From Rhabditoides inermis (Eukaryota; Nematoda; Chromadorea; Rhabditida; Rhabditidae): a DNA stretch of 64,000 nt. Under the pieces are notes generated by a model. It worked only from the letters and a program-made list of their open reading frames with translations. It made no database searches and was not told where the DNA came from. Positions within the stretch are counted from its first letter, which is position 1. Every line of letters starts with the position of its first letter. Where the stretch lies: contig CAWZYM010000423.1 in assembly GCA_963966185.1 (NCBI GenBank), positions 497,501 to 561,500 of the forward strand, written 5' to 3'. Below are positions 50,501 to 63,710 of the stretch, one piece after another. The position numbers were made by a program, and so were the translations under genes.

Positions 50501-51900
50501 GTCATAAGCTGTGGTCATAAGCCGTGGTCATTACCTGTAGCCGTGGTCATAAGCCGTGGTCATAAGCCGTGGTCATAAGCCGTGGTCATAAGCCGTGGTC
50601 ATAAGCCGTGGTCATAAGCCGTGGTCATAAGCCGTGGACACAAACCGTGGTCATAAGCCGTGGTCATAAGCCGTGGTCATAAGCCGTGATCATAAGCCGT
50701 GGTCATGAGCCGTGGTCATAAGCCGTGGTCATAAGCCGTGGTCATAAGCCGTGGTCATGAGCCGTGGTCATAAGCCGTGGTCATAAGCCGTGGTCATAAG
50801 TCGTGGACACAAGCCGTGGTCATAAGCCGTAGCCGTGGTCATAAGCCGTGGTCATAAGCCGTGGTCATGAGCCGTGGTCATAAGCCGTGGTCATAAGCCG
50901 TGGTCATAAGTCGTGAACACAAGCCGTGGACACAAGCCGTGGTCAAAAGCCGTGGTCATAAGCCGTGGTCATGAGCCGTGGTCAAAAGCCGTGGTCATAA
51001 GCCGTGGTCATAAGCCGTGGTCATGAGCCGTGGTCAAAAGCCGTGGTCATAAGCCGTGGTCATAAGTCGTGAACACAAGCCGTGGACACAAGCCGTGGTC
51101 AAAAGCCGTGGTCATAAGCATTGCTCATTACCTGTAGCCGTGGTCATGAGCCGTGGTCAAAAGCCGTGGTCATAAGCCGTGGTCATAAGCCGTGGTCATG
51201 AGCCGTGGTCAAAGGCCGTGGACACAAGCCGTGGTCATAAGCCGTGGTCATAAGCCGTGGTCATAAGCCGTGGACACAAGCCGTGGACACAAGCCGTGGT
51301 CATAAGCCGTGGACACAAGCCGTGGACACAAGCCGTGGTCATAAGCCGTGGTCATAAGCCGTGGTCATAAGCCGTGGTCAAAAGCCGTGGTCATAAGCCG
51401 TGGTCATAAGTCGTGGTCATAAGTCGTGGTCATAAGCCGTGGTCATAAGCCGTGGTCATAAGCCGTGGACACAAGCCGTGAACACAAGCCGTGGTCATAA
51501 GCCGTGGTCATAAGCCGTGGTCATAAGCCGTGGTCATAAGCCGTGGTTATAAGCCGTGGTCATAAGCCGTGGTCATAAGCCGTGGTCATAAGCCGTGGTC
51601 TTAAGCCGTGGTCATAAGCCGTGAACACAAGCCGTGGTCATAAGCCGTGGTCATAAGCCGTGGTCATAAGCCGTGGTCATTACCTGTAGCCGTGGTCATA
51701 AGCCGTGGTCATAAGCCGTGGTCATAAGCCGTGGTCATAAGCCGTGGTCATAAGCCGTGGTCATAAGCCGTGGTCATAAGCCGTGGTCAAAAGCCGTGGT
51801 CATAAGCATTGCTCATTACCTGTAGCCGTGGTCATGAGCCGTGGTCAAAAGCCGTGGTCATAAGCCGTGGTCATAAGCCGTGGTCATGAGCCGTGGTCAA
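44600..51900. repeat. Block of about 5.4 kb offset within array 2
   Basis: cgtgatc at 45295 and 50686 (5,391 apart) and ataagcattg at 45671 and 51114 (5,443 apart; the 52-bp difference is four units) show a block near 44.6-46.3 kb copied to near 50.0-51.7 kb. ataagcattg recurs again at 51802, 53388 and 54793. Confidence 0.7.
46800..49900. repeat. Tandem block duplication, period 1,603 bp
   Basis: gagcagtgg at 46861 and 48464, and the unique variant gtgtttaaaaggcg at 47651 and 49254, both differ by 1,603 bp. The gtgttt unit occurs only in these two places that I can find, so the copy is recent relative to that mutation. The second copy carries extra units near 48.1-48.4 kb ahead of it. Confidence 0.8.
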
Positions 51901-52739
51901 AGGCCGTGGACACAAGCCGTGGTCATAAGCCGTGGTCATAAGCCGTGGTCATAAGCCGTGGACACAAGCCGTGGACACAAGCCGTGGTCATAAGCCGTGG
52001 ACACAAGCCGTGGACACAAGCCGTGGTCATAAGCCGTGGTCATAAGCCGTGGTCATAAGCCGTGGTCATAAGCCGTGGTCAAAAGCCGTGGTCATAAGCC
52101 GTGGTCATAAGTCGTGGTCATAAGCCGTGGTCATAAGCCGTGGTCAAAAGCCGTGGACACAAGCCGTGAACACAAGCCGTGGTCATAAGCCGTGGTCATA
52201 AGCCGTGGTCATAAGCCGTGGTCATAAGCCGTGGTCATAAGCCGTGGTCATAAGCCGTGGTCATAAGCCGTGGTCATAAGCCGTGGTCATAAGCCGTGGT
52301 CTTAAGCCGTGGTCATAAGCCGTGAACACAAGCCGTGGTCATAAGCCGTGGTCATAAGCCGTGGTCATAAGCCGTGGTCATTACCTGTAGCCGTGGTCAT
52401 AAGCCGTGGTCATAAGCCGTGGTCATAAGCCGTGGTCATAAGCCGTGGTCATAAGCCGTGGTCATAAGCCGTGGTCATAAACCGTGGTCATAAGCCGTGG
52501 TCATAAGCCGTGGTCATAAGCCGTGGTCATAAGCCGTGGTCATAAGCCGTGGACACAAGCCGTGGTCATAAGCCGTGGTCATAAGCTGTGGTCATAAGCC
52601 GTGGTCATAAGCCGTGGTCATAAGCCGTGGTCATAAGCCGTGGTCATAAGCCGTGGTCATAAGCCGTGGACACAAGCCGTGGTCATAAGCCGTAGTCATA
52701 AGCAGTGCTCATTACCTGTAGCCGTGGTCATGAGCCGTG

Positions 52740-55550
52740 GTCATAAGCCGTGGTCATAAGCGGTGGTCATAAGCCGTGTTCAAAAGCCGTGGTCATAAGC
52801 CGTGGTCATAAGCCGTGGTCATAAGCCGTGTTCAAAAGGCGTGGTCATAAGCCGTGGTCATAAGCCGTGGTCATAAGCCGTGGTCATAAGCCGTGGACAC
52901 AAGCCGTGGTCATAAGCCGTGGTCATAAGCCGTGGTCATTACCTGTAGCCGTGGTCATGAGCCGTGGTCATAAGCCGTGGTCATAAGCCGTGGTCATAAG
53001 CAGTGGTCATAAGCCGTGGTCATAAGCCGTGGACACAAGCCGTGGTCATAAGCCGTGGTCATAAGCCGTGTTCAAAAGCCGTGGTCATAAGCCGTCGTCA
53101 TAAGCCGTGGTCATAAGCCGTGGACACAAGCCGTGGACACAAGCCGTGGTCATAAGCTGTGGTCATAAGCCGTGGTCATTACCTGTAGCCGTGGTCATCA
53201 CAAGCCGTGGTCATAAGCCGTGGTCATAAGCCGTGGTCATAAGTCGTGAACACAAGCCGTGGTCATAAGCCGTAGCCGTGGTCATAAGCCGTGGTCATAA
53301 GCCGTGGTCATGAGCCGTGGTCATAAGCCGTGGTCATAAGTCGTGGACACAAGCCGTGGACACAAGCCGTGGTCAAAAGCCGTGGTCATAAGCATTGCTC
53401 ATTACCTGTAGCCGTGGTCATGAGCCGTGGTCAAAAGCCGTGGTCATAAGCCGTGGTCATAAGCCGTGGTCATGAGCCGTGGTCAAAGGCCGTGGACACA
53501 AGCCGTGGTCATAAGCCGTGGTCATAAGCCGTGGTCATAAGCCGTGGACACAAGCCGTGGACACAAGCCGTGGTCATAAGCCGTGGACACAAGCCGTGGA
53601 CACAAGCCGTGGTCATAAGCCGTGGTCATAAGCCGTGGTCATAAGCCGTGGTCATAAGCCGTGGTCAAAAGCCGTGGTCATAAGCCGTGGTCATAAGTCG
53701 TGGTCATAAGCCGTGGTCATAAGCCGTGGTCATAAGCCGTGGTCATAAGCCGCGGTCATAAGCCGTGGTCATAAGCCGTGGTCATAAGCCGTGGTCATAA
53801 GCCGTGGTCATAAGCCGTGGACACAAGCCGTGGACACAAGCCGTGGTCATAAGCCGTGGTCATAAGCCGTGGTCATAAGCCGTGGACACAAGCCGTGGTC
53901 ATAAGCCGTGGTCATAAGCCGTGTTCAAAAGCCGTGGTCATAAGCCGTCGTCATAAGCCGTGGTCATAAGCCGTGGACACAAGCCGTGGACACAAGCCGT
54001 GGTCATAAGCTGTGGTCATAAGCCGTGGTCATGAGCCGTGGTCAAAGGCCGTGGACACAAGCCGTGGTCATAAGCCGTGGTCATAAGCCGTGGTCATAAG
54101 CCGTGGACACAAGCCGTGGACACAAGCCGTGGTCATGAGCCGTGGTCATAAGCCGTGGTCATAAGCGGTGGTCATAAGCCGTGTTCAAAAGCCGTGGTCA
54201 TAAGCCGTGGTCATAAGCCGTGGTCATAAGCCGTGTTCAAAAGGCGTGGTCATAAGCCGTGGTCATAAGCCGTGGTCATAAGCCGTGGTCATAAGCCGTG
54301 GACACAAGCCGTGGTCATAAGCCGTGGTCATAAGCCGTGGTCATTACCTGTAGCCGTGGTCATGAGCCGTGGTCATAAGCCGTGGTCATAAGCCGTGGTC
54401 ATAAGCAGTGGTCATAAGCCGTGGTCATAAGCCGTGGACACAAGCCGTGGTCATAAGCCGTGGTCATAAGCCGTGTTCAAAAGCCGTGGTCATAAGCCGT
54501 CGTCATAAGCCGTGGTCATAAGCCGTGGACACAAGCCGTGGACACAAGCCGTGGTCATAAGCTGTGGTCATAAGCCGTGGTCATTACCTGTAGCCGTGGT
54601 CATCACAAGCCGTGGTCATAAGCCGTGGTCATAAGCCGTGGTCATAAGTCGTGAACACAAGCCGTGGTCATAAGCCGTAGCCGTGGTCATAAGCCGTGGT
54701 CATAAGCCGTGGTCATGAGCCGTGGTCATAAGCCGTGGTCATAAGTCGTGGACACAAGCCGTGGACACAAGCCGTGGTCAAAAGCCGTGGTCATAAGCAT
54801 TGCTCATTACCTGTAGCCGTGGTCATGAGCCGTGGTCAAAAGCCGTGGTCATAAGCCGTGGTCATAAGCCGTGGTCATGAGCCGTGGTCAAAGGCCGTGG
54901 ACACAAGCCGTGGTCATAAGCCGTGGTCATAAGCCGTGGTCATAAGCCGTGGACACAAGCCGTGGACACAAGCCGTGGTCATAAGCCGTGGACACAAGCC
55001 GTGGACACAAGCCGTGGTCATAAGCCGTGGTCATAAGCCGTGGTCATAAGCCGTGGTCATAAGCCGTGGTCAAAAGCCGTGGTCATAAGCCGTGGTCATA
55101 AGTCGTGGTCATAAGCCGTGGTCATAAGCCGTGGTCATAAGCCGTGGTCATAAGCCGCGGTCATAAGCCGTGGTCATAAGCCGTGGTCATAAGCCGTGGT
55201 CATAAGCCGTGGTCATAAGCCGTGGACACAAGCCGTGGACACAAGCCGTGGTCATAAGCCGTGGTCATAAGCCGTTGTCATAAGCCGTGGTCATAAGCCG
55301 TGGTCATAAGCCGTGGTCATAAGCCGTGGTCATAAGCCGTGGTTATAAGCCGTGAACACAAACCGTGGTCATAAGCCGTGGTCATAAGCCGTGGTCATAA
55401 GCCGTGGTCATAAGCCGTGGTCATAAGCCGTGGTCATAAGCCGTGGTCATAAGCCGTGGTCATAAGCCGTGGTCATAAGCCGTGGACACAAACCGTGGTC
55501 ATAAGCTGTGGTCATAAGCCGTGGTCATAAGCCGTGGTCATAAGCCGTGG
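52740..55550. repeat. Tandem block duplication, period 1,405 bp
   Basis: ataagcggtgg at 52756 and 54161 and ataagcattg at 53388 and 54793 are both 1,405 bp apart, with matching unit order between them. Confidence 0.85.
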
Positions 55551-57920
55551 TCATAAGCCGCGGTCATAAGCCGTGGTCATAAGCCGTGGTCATAAGCCGC
55601 GGTCATAAGCCGTGGTCATAAGCCGTGGTCATAAGCCGTGGTCATAAGCCGTGGTCATAAGCCGTGGTCATAAGCCGTGGTCATAAGCCGTGGTCATAAG
55701 CCGTGGACACATGCCGTGGACACAAGCCGTGGACACAAGCCGTGGTCATAAGCCGTGGACACAAGCCGTGGTCATAAGCCGTGGTCATAAGCCGTGGTCA
55801 TAAGCCGTGGTCATAAGCCGTGGTCATAAGCCGTGGTCATAAGCCGTGGTCATAAGCCGTGGTCATAAGCCGTGGTCATAAGCCGTGGTCATAAGCCGTG
55901 GTCATAAGCCGTGGTCATAAGCCGTGGTCATAAGCCGTGGACACAAGCCGTGGACACAAGCCGTGGTCATAAGCCGTGGTCATAAGCCGTGGTCAAAAAC
56001 CGTGGTCATAAGCCGTGGTCATAAGCCGTGGTCAGAAGCCGTGGTCATAGGCCGTGGTCATAAGCCGTGGTCATAAGCCGTGGTCATAAGCCGTGGACAC
56101 AAGCCGTGGACACAAGCCGTGGTCATAAGCCGTGGTCATAAGCAGTGCTCATTACCTGTAGCCGTGGTCATGAGCCGTGGTCATAAGCCGTGGTCATAAG
56201 CCGTGGTCATAAGCCGTGGTCATAAGCCGTGGTCATAAGCCGTGGGCACAAGCCGTGGACACAAGCCGTGGTCATAAGCCGTGGTCATAAGCCGTGGTCA
56301 TAAGCCGTGGTCATAAGCCGTGGTCATAAGCCGTGGTCATAAGCCGTGGACACAAGCCGTGGATACAAGCCGTGGTCATGAGCCGTGGACACAAACCGTG
56401 ATCATAAGCCGTGGTCATAAGCCGTGGTCATAAGCCGTGGTCATAAGCCGTGGTCATAAGCCGTGGTCATAAGCCGCGGTCATAAGCCGTGGTCATAAGC
56501 CGTGGTCATAAGCCGCGGTCATAAGCCGTGGTCATAAGCCGCGGTCATAAGCCGTGGTCATAAGCCGTGGTCATAAGCCGTGGTCATAAGCCGTGGTCAT
56601 AAGCCGTGGACACAAGCCGTGGACACAAGCCGTGGTCATAAGCCGTGGTCATAAGCCGTTGTCATAAGCCGTGGTCATAAGCCGTGGTCATAAGCCGTGG
56701 TCATAAGCCGTGGTCATAAGCCGTGGTTATAAGCCGTGAACACAAACCGTGGTCATAAGCCGTGGTCATAAGCCGTGGTCATAAGCCGTGGTCATAAGCC
56801 GTGGTCATAAGCCGTGGTCATAAGCCGTGGTCATAAGCCGTGGTCATAAGCCGTGGTCATAAGCCGTGGACACAAACCGTGGTCATAAGCTGTGGTCATA
56901 AGCCGTGGTCATAAGCCGTGGTCATAAGCCGTGGTCATAAGCCGCGGTCATAAGCCGTGGTCATAAGCCGTGGTCATAAGCCGCGGTCATAAGCCGTGGT
57001 CATAAGCCGTGGTCATAAGCCGTGGTCATAAGCCGTGGTCATAAGCCGTGGTCATAAGCCGTGGTCATAAGCCGTGGTCATAAGCCGTGGACACATGCCG
57101 TGGACACAAGCCGTGGACACAAGCCGTGGTCATAAGCCGTGGACACAAGCCGTGGTCATAAGCCGTGGTCATAAGCCGTGGTCATAAGCCGTGGTCATAA
57201 GCCGTGGTCATAAGCCGTGGTCATAAGCCGTGGTCATAAGCCGTGGTCATAAGCCGTGGTCATAAGCCGTGGTCATAAGCCGTGGTCATAAGCCGTGGTC
57301 ATAAGCCGTGGTCATAAGCCGTGGACACAAGCCGTGGACACAAGCCGTGGTCATAAGCCGTGGTCATAAGCCGTGGTCAAAAACCGTGGTCATAAGCCGT
57401 GGTCATAAGCCGTGGTCATAAGCCGTGGTCATAGGCCGTGGTCATAAGCCGTGGTCATAAGCCGTGGTCATAAGCCGTGGACACAAGCCGTGGACACAAG
57501 CCGTGGTCATAAGCCGTGGTCATAAGCAGTGCTCATTACCTGTAGCCGTGGTCATGAGCCGTGGTCATAAGCCGTGGTCATAAGCCGTGGTCATAAGCCG
57601 TGGTCATAAGCCGTGGTCATAAGCCGTGGGCACAAGCCGTGGACACAAGCCGTGGTCATAAGCCGTGGTCATAAGCCGTGGTCATAAGCCGTGGTCATAA
57701 GCCGTGGTCATAAGCCGTGGTCATAAGCCGTGGACACAAGCCGTGGATACAAGCCGTGGTCATGAGCCGTGGACACAAACCGTGATCATAAGCCGTGGTC
57801 ATAAGCCGTGGTCATAAGCCGTGGTCATAAGCCGTGGTCATAAGCCGTGGTCATAAGCCGTGGTCATAAGCCGTGGTCATAAACCGTGGTCATGAGCCGT
57901 GGTCATAAGCCGTGGTCATA
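55160..57920. repeat. Tandem block duplication, period 1,384 bp
   Basis: ggttat 55341/56725, the unit atgccgtgg 55711/57095, ggtcaaaaac 55991/57375 and ggatac 56361/57745 all keep an offset of 1,384 bp. A third ggatac unit at 60379 lies 2,634 bp further on. Confidence 0.87.
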
Positions 57921-60900
57921 AGCCGTGGTCATAAGCCGTGGTCATAAGCCGTGGTCATAAGCCGTGGTCATAAGCCGTGGTCATAAGCCGTGGTCATAAG
58001 CCGTGGTCATAAGCCGTGGTCATAAGCCGTGGTCATAAGCCGTGGACACAAGCCGTGGACACAAGCCGTGGTCATAAGCCGTGGTCATAAGCCGTGGTCA
58101 TAAGCCGTGGTCATAAGCCGTGGGCATAAGCCGTGGTCATAAGCCGTGGTCATAAGCCGTGGTCATAAGCCGTGGTCGTAAGCCGTGGTCATAAGCCGTG
58201 GTCATAAGCCGTGGTCATAAGCCGTGGGCATAAGCCGTGGTCATAAGCCGTGGTCATAAGCCGTGTCATAAGCCGTGGTCATAAGCCGTGGTCATAAGCC
58301 GTGGTCATAAGCCGTGGTCATAAGCCGTGGTCATAAGCCGTGGTCATAAGCCGTGGTCATAAGCCGTGGTCATAAGCCGTGGTCATAAGCCGTGGTCATA
58401 AGCCGTGGTCATAAGCCGTGGTCATAAGCCGTGTCATAAGCCGTGGTCATAAGCCGTGGTCATAAGCCGTGGTCATAAGCCGTGGTCATAAGCCGTGGTC
58501 ATAAGCCGTGGTCATAAGCCGTGGTCATAAGCCGTGGTCATAAGCCGTGGTCATAAGCCGTGGTCATAAGCCGTGGTCATAAGCCGTGGTCATAAGCCGT
58601 GGACACAAGCCGTGGACACAAGCCGTGGTCATAAGCCGTGGTCATAAGCCGTGGTCATAAGCCGTGGTCATAAGCCGTGGGCATAAGCCGTGGTCATAAG
58701 CCGTGGTCATAAGCCGTGGTCATAAGCCGTGGTCGTAAGCCGTGGTCATAAGCCGTGGTCATAAGCCGTGGTCATAAGCCGTGGTCATAAGCCGTGGTCA
58801 TAAGCCGTGGGCATAAGCCGTGGTCATAAGCCGTGGTCATAAGCCGTGTCATAAGCCGTGGTCATAAGCCGTGGTCATAAGCCGTGGTCATAAGCCGTGG
58901 TCATAAGCCGTGGTCATAAGCCGTGGTCATAAGCCGTGGTCATAAGCCGTGGTCATAAGCCGTGGTCATAAGCCGTGGTCATAAGCCGTGGTCATAAGCC
59001 GTGGTCATAAGCCGTGGACACAAACCGTGGTCATAAACCGTGGTCATAAGCCGTGGTCATTAGCCGTGGTCATAAGCCGTGGACACAAACCGTGGTCATA
59101 AGCCGTGGTCATAAGCCGTGGTCATAAGCCGTGGTCATGAGCCGTGGTCATAAGCCGTGGTCATAAGCCGTGGTCATGAGCCGTGGTCATAAGCCGTGGT
59201 CATAAGCCGTGGTCATAAGTCGTGGACACAAGCCGTGGTCATAAGCCGTAGCCGTGGTCATAAGCCGTGGTCATAAGCGGTGGTCACAAGCCGTGTTCAA
59301 AAGCCGTGGTCATAAGCCGTGGTCATAAGCCGTGGTCATAAGCCGTGGTCATAAGCCGTGTCATAAGCCGTGGTCATAAGCCGTGGTCATAAGCCGTGGT
59401 CATAAGCCGTGGTCATAAGCCGTGGTCATAAGCCGTGGTCATAAGCCGTGGTCATAAGCCGTGGTCATAAGCCGTGGTCATAAGCCGTGGTCATAAGCCG
59501 TGGTCATAAGCCGTGGTCATAAGCCGTGGTCATAAGCCGTGTCATAAGCCGTGGTCATAAGCCGTGGTCATAAGCCGTGGTCATAAGCCGTGGTCATAAG
59601 CCGTGGTCATAAGCCGTGGTCATGAGCCGTGGTCATAAGCCGTGGTCATAAGCCGTGGTCATAAGCCGTGGTCATAAGCCGTGGTCATAAGCCGTGGTCA
59701 TAAGCCGTGGTCATAAGCCGTGGACACAAACCGTGGTCATAAACCGTGGTCATAAGCCGTGGTCATTAGCCGTGGTCATAAGCCGTGGACACAAACCGTG
59801 GTCATAAGCCGTGGTCATAAGCCGTGGTCATAAGCCGTGGTCATGAGCCGTGGTCATAAGCCGTGGTCATAAGCCGTGGTCATGAGCCGTGGTCATAAGC
59901 CGTGGACACAAGCCGTGGTCATAAGCCGTGATCATAAGCCGTGGTCAGAAGCCGTGGTCATAAGCCGTGGACACAAACCGTGGTCATAAGCCGTGGTCAT
60001 AAGCCGTGGTCATAAGCCGTGGTCATAAGCCGTGGTCATAAGCCGTGGTCATAAGCCGTGGTCATAAGACGTGGTCATAAGCCGTGGTCATAAGCCGTGG
60101 TCATAAGCCGTGGACACAAGCCGTGGACACAAGCCGTGGTCATAAGCCGTGGTCATAAGCAGTGCTCATTACCTGTAGCCGTGGTCATGAGCCGTGGTCA
60201 TAAGCCGTGGTCATAAGCCGTGGTCATAAGCCGTGGTCATAAGCCGTGGTCATAAGCCGTGGGCACAAGCCGTGGACACAAGCCGTGGTCATAAGCCGTG
60301 GTCATAAGCCGTGGTCATAAGCCGTGGTCATAAGCCGTGGTCATAAGCCGTGGTCATAAGCCGTGGACACAAGCCGTGGATACAAGCCGTGGTCATGAGC
60401 CGTGGACACAAACCGTGATCATAAGCCGTGGTCATAAGCCGTGGTCATAAGCCGTGGTCATAAGCCGTGGTCATAAGCCGTGGTCATAAGCCGTGGTCAT
60501 AAGCCGTGGTCATAAGCCGTGGTCATAAACCGTGGTCATGAGCCGTGGTCATAAGCCGTGGTCATAAGCCGTGGTCATAAGCCGTGGTCATAAGCCGTGG
60601 TCATAAGCCGTGGTCATAAGCCGTGGTCATAAGCCGTGGTCATAAGCCGTGGTCATAAGCCGTGGTCATAAGCCGTGGTCATAAGCCGTGGACACAAGCC
60701 GTGGACACAAGCCGTGGTCATAAGCCGTGGTCATAAGCCGTGGTCATAAGCCGTGGTCATAAGCCGTGGGCATAAGCCGTGGTCATAAGCCGTGGTCATA
60801 AGCCGTGGTCATAAGCCGTGGTCATAAGCCGTGGTCATAAGCCGTGGTCATAAGCCGTGGTCATAAGCCGTGGTCATAAGCCGTGGGCATAAGCCGTGGT

Positions 60901-63710
60901 CATAAGCCGTGGTCATAAGCCGTGTCATAAGCCGTGGTCATAAGCCGTGGTCATAAGCCGTGGTCATAAGCCGTGGTCATAAGCCGTGGTCATAAGCCGT
61001 GGTCATAAGCCGTGGACACAAACCGTGGTCATAAACCGTGGTCATAAGCCGTGGTCATTAGCCGTGGTCATAAGCCGTGGACACAAACCGTGGTCATAAG
61101 CCGTGGTCATAAGCCGTGGTCATAAGCCGTGGTCATGAGCCGTGGTCATAAGCCGTGGTCATAAGCCGTGGTCATGAGCCGTGGTCATAAGCCGTGGTCA
61201 TAAGCCGTGGTCATAAGTCGTGGACACAAGCCGTGGTCATAAGCCGTAGCCGTGGTCATAAGCCGTGGTCATAAGCGGTGGTCACAAGCCGTGGTCATTA
61301 GCCGTGGTCATAAGCCGTGGACACAAACCGTGGTCATAAGCCGTGGTCATAAGCCGTGGTCATAAGCCGTGGTCATGAGCCGTGGTCATAAGCCGTGGTC
61401 ATAAGCCGTGGTCATAAGCCGTGGTCATAAGCCGTGGACACAAGCCGTGGTCATAAGCCGTGATCATAAGCCGTGGTCATAAGCCGTGGTCATAAGCCGT
61501 GGACACAAACCGTGGTCATAAGCCGTGGTCATAAGCCGTGGTCATAAGCCGTGGTCATAAGCCGTGGTCATAAGCCGTGGTCATAAGCCGTGGTCATAAG
61601 CCGTGGTCATAAGCCGTGGTCATAAGCCGTGGTCATAAGCCGTGGTCATGAGCCGTGGTCATAAGCCGTGGTCATAAGCCGTGGTCATAAGCCGTGGTCA
61701 TAAGCCGTGGTCATAAGCCGTGGTCATAAGCCGTGGTCATAAGCCGTGGACACAAACCGTGGTCATAAACCGTGGTCATAAGCCGTGGTCATTAGCCGTG
61801 GTCATAAGCCGTGGACACAAACCGTGGTCATAAGCCGTGGTCATAAGCCGTGGTCATAAGCCGTGGTCATGAGCCGTGGTCATAAGCCGTGGTCATAAGC
61901 CGTGGTCATAAGCCGTGGTCATAAGCCGTGGACACAAGCCGTGGTCATAAGCCGTGATCATAAGCCGTGGTCATAAGCCGTGGTCATAAGCCGTGGACAC
62001 AAACCGTGGTCATAAGCCGTGGTCATAAGCCGTGGTCATAAGCCGTGGTCATAAGCCGTGGTCATAAGCCGTGGTCATAAGCCGTGGTCATAAGACGTGG
62101 TCATAAGCCGTGGTCATAAGCCGTGGTCATAAGCCGTGGTCATAAGCCGTGGTCATAAGCCGTGGTCATAAGCCGTGGTCATAAGCCGTGGTCATAAGCC
62201 GTGGTCATAAGCCGTGGTCATAAGCCGTGGTCATAAGCCGTGGTCATAAGCCGTGGACACAAGCCGTGGACACAAGCCGTGGTCATAAGCCGTGGTCATA
62301 AGCAGTGCTCATTACCTGTAGCCGTGGTCATGAGCCGTGGTCATAAGCCGTGGTCATAAGCCGTGGTCATAAGCCGTGGTCATAAGCCGTGGTCAAAGGC
62401 CGTGGACACAAGCCGTGGTCATAAGCCGTGGTCATAAGCCGTGGTCATAAGCCGTGGACACAAGCCGTATACACAAGCCGTGGACACAAGCCGTAGTCAT
62501 AAGCCGTGGTCATAAGCCGTGGTCATAAGCCGTGGTCATAAGCCGTGGTCATAAGCCGTGGTCATAAGCCGTGGTCATAAGCCGTGGTCATAAGCCGTGG
62601 TCATAAGCCGTGGTCATAAGCCGTGGTCATAAGCCGTGGTCATAAGCCGTGGTCATAAGCCGTGGTCATAAGCCGTGGTCATAAACCGTGGTCATAAGCC
62701 GTGGTCATAAGCCGTGGTCATAAGCCGTGGACACAAACCGTGGACACAAGCCGTGGTCATAAGCCGTGGTCATAAGCCGTGGTCATAAGCCGTGGTCATA
62801 AGCCGTGGTCATAAACCGTGGTCATAAGCCGTGGTCATAAGCCGTGGTCATAAGCCGTGGACACAAACCGTGGTCATAAGCCGTGGTCATAAGCCGTGGT
62901 CATGAGCCGTGGTCATAAGCCGTGGTCATAAGCCGTGGTCATAAGCCGCGGTCATAAGCCGTGGTCATAAGCCGTGGTCATAAGCCGCGGTCATAAGCCG
63001 TGGTCATAAGCCGTGGTCATAAGCCGTGGTCATAAGCCGTGGTCATAAGCCGTGGTCATAAGCCGTGGTCATAAGCCGTGGACACAAGCCGTGGACAAAA
63101 GCCGTAGTCATAAGCCGTGGTCATGAGCCGTGGTCATAAGCCGTGGTCATAAGCCGTGGTCATAAGCCGTGGTCATAAGCCGTGGTCATAAGCCGTGGTC
63201 ATAAGCCGTGGTCATAAGCCGTGGTCATAAGCCGTGGTCATAAGCCGTGGTCATAAGCCGTGGTCATAAGCCGTGGTCATAAGCCGTGGTCATAAGCCGT
63301 GGTCATAAGCCGTGGTCATAAGCCGTGGTCATAAGCCGTGGTCATAAGCCGTGGTCATAAGCCGTGGTCATAAGCCGTGATCATAAGCCGTGGTCATAAG
63401 CCGTGTACACAAGCCGTGGACACAAGCCGTAGTCATAAGCCGTGGTCATAAGCCGTGGTCATAAGCCGTGGTCATAAGCCGTGGTCATAAGCCGTGGTCA
63501 TAAGCCGTGGTCATAAGCCGTGGTCATAAGCCGTGGTCATAAGCCGTGGTCATAAGCCGTGGTCATAAGCCGTGGTCATAAGCCGTGGTCATAAGCCGTG
63601 GTCATAAGCCGTGGTCATAAGCCGTGGTCATAAGCCGTGGTCATAAGCCGTGGTCATAAGCCGTGGTCATAAGCCGTGGTCATAAGCCGTGGACACAAGC
63701 CGTGGACACA

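Larger units (their letters stand above)
27188..63710. repeat. 13-bp minisatellite array 2, about 36.5 kb, with four insertions
   Basis: Same unit family as array 1. Its head repeats the order of array 1 from the first unit: gtcagaag pair, gtcatgag pair, gtcatacg pair, gtcataatcc. It is interrupted at 29794-30015, 30694-31000, 31984-32490 and 35855-36955. Net of these it holds roughly 2,600 units by division. Some variants are regional: ccgcggtc mainly at 53.7-57.0 kb and near 63 kb, gtgggcata and the 12-bp unit gtgtcataagcc at 58-61 kb, agcagtgctcattacctg from 38 kb on, agcattgctc at 45.7-54.8 kb. It ends at gtggacaca|gttttattt. Confidence 0.98.

Noticed and set aside
188..63710. CRISPR-like regular repeats
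   Set aside because: Repeats are 13 bp and directly adjacent with no unique spacers, in a eukaryotic context with no cas genes.
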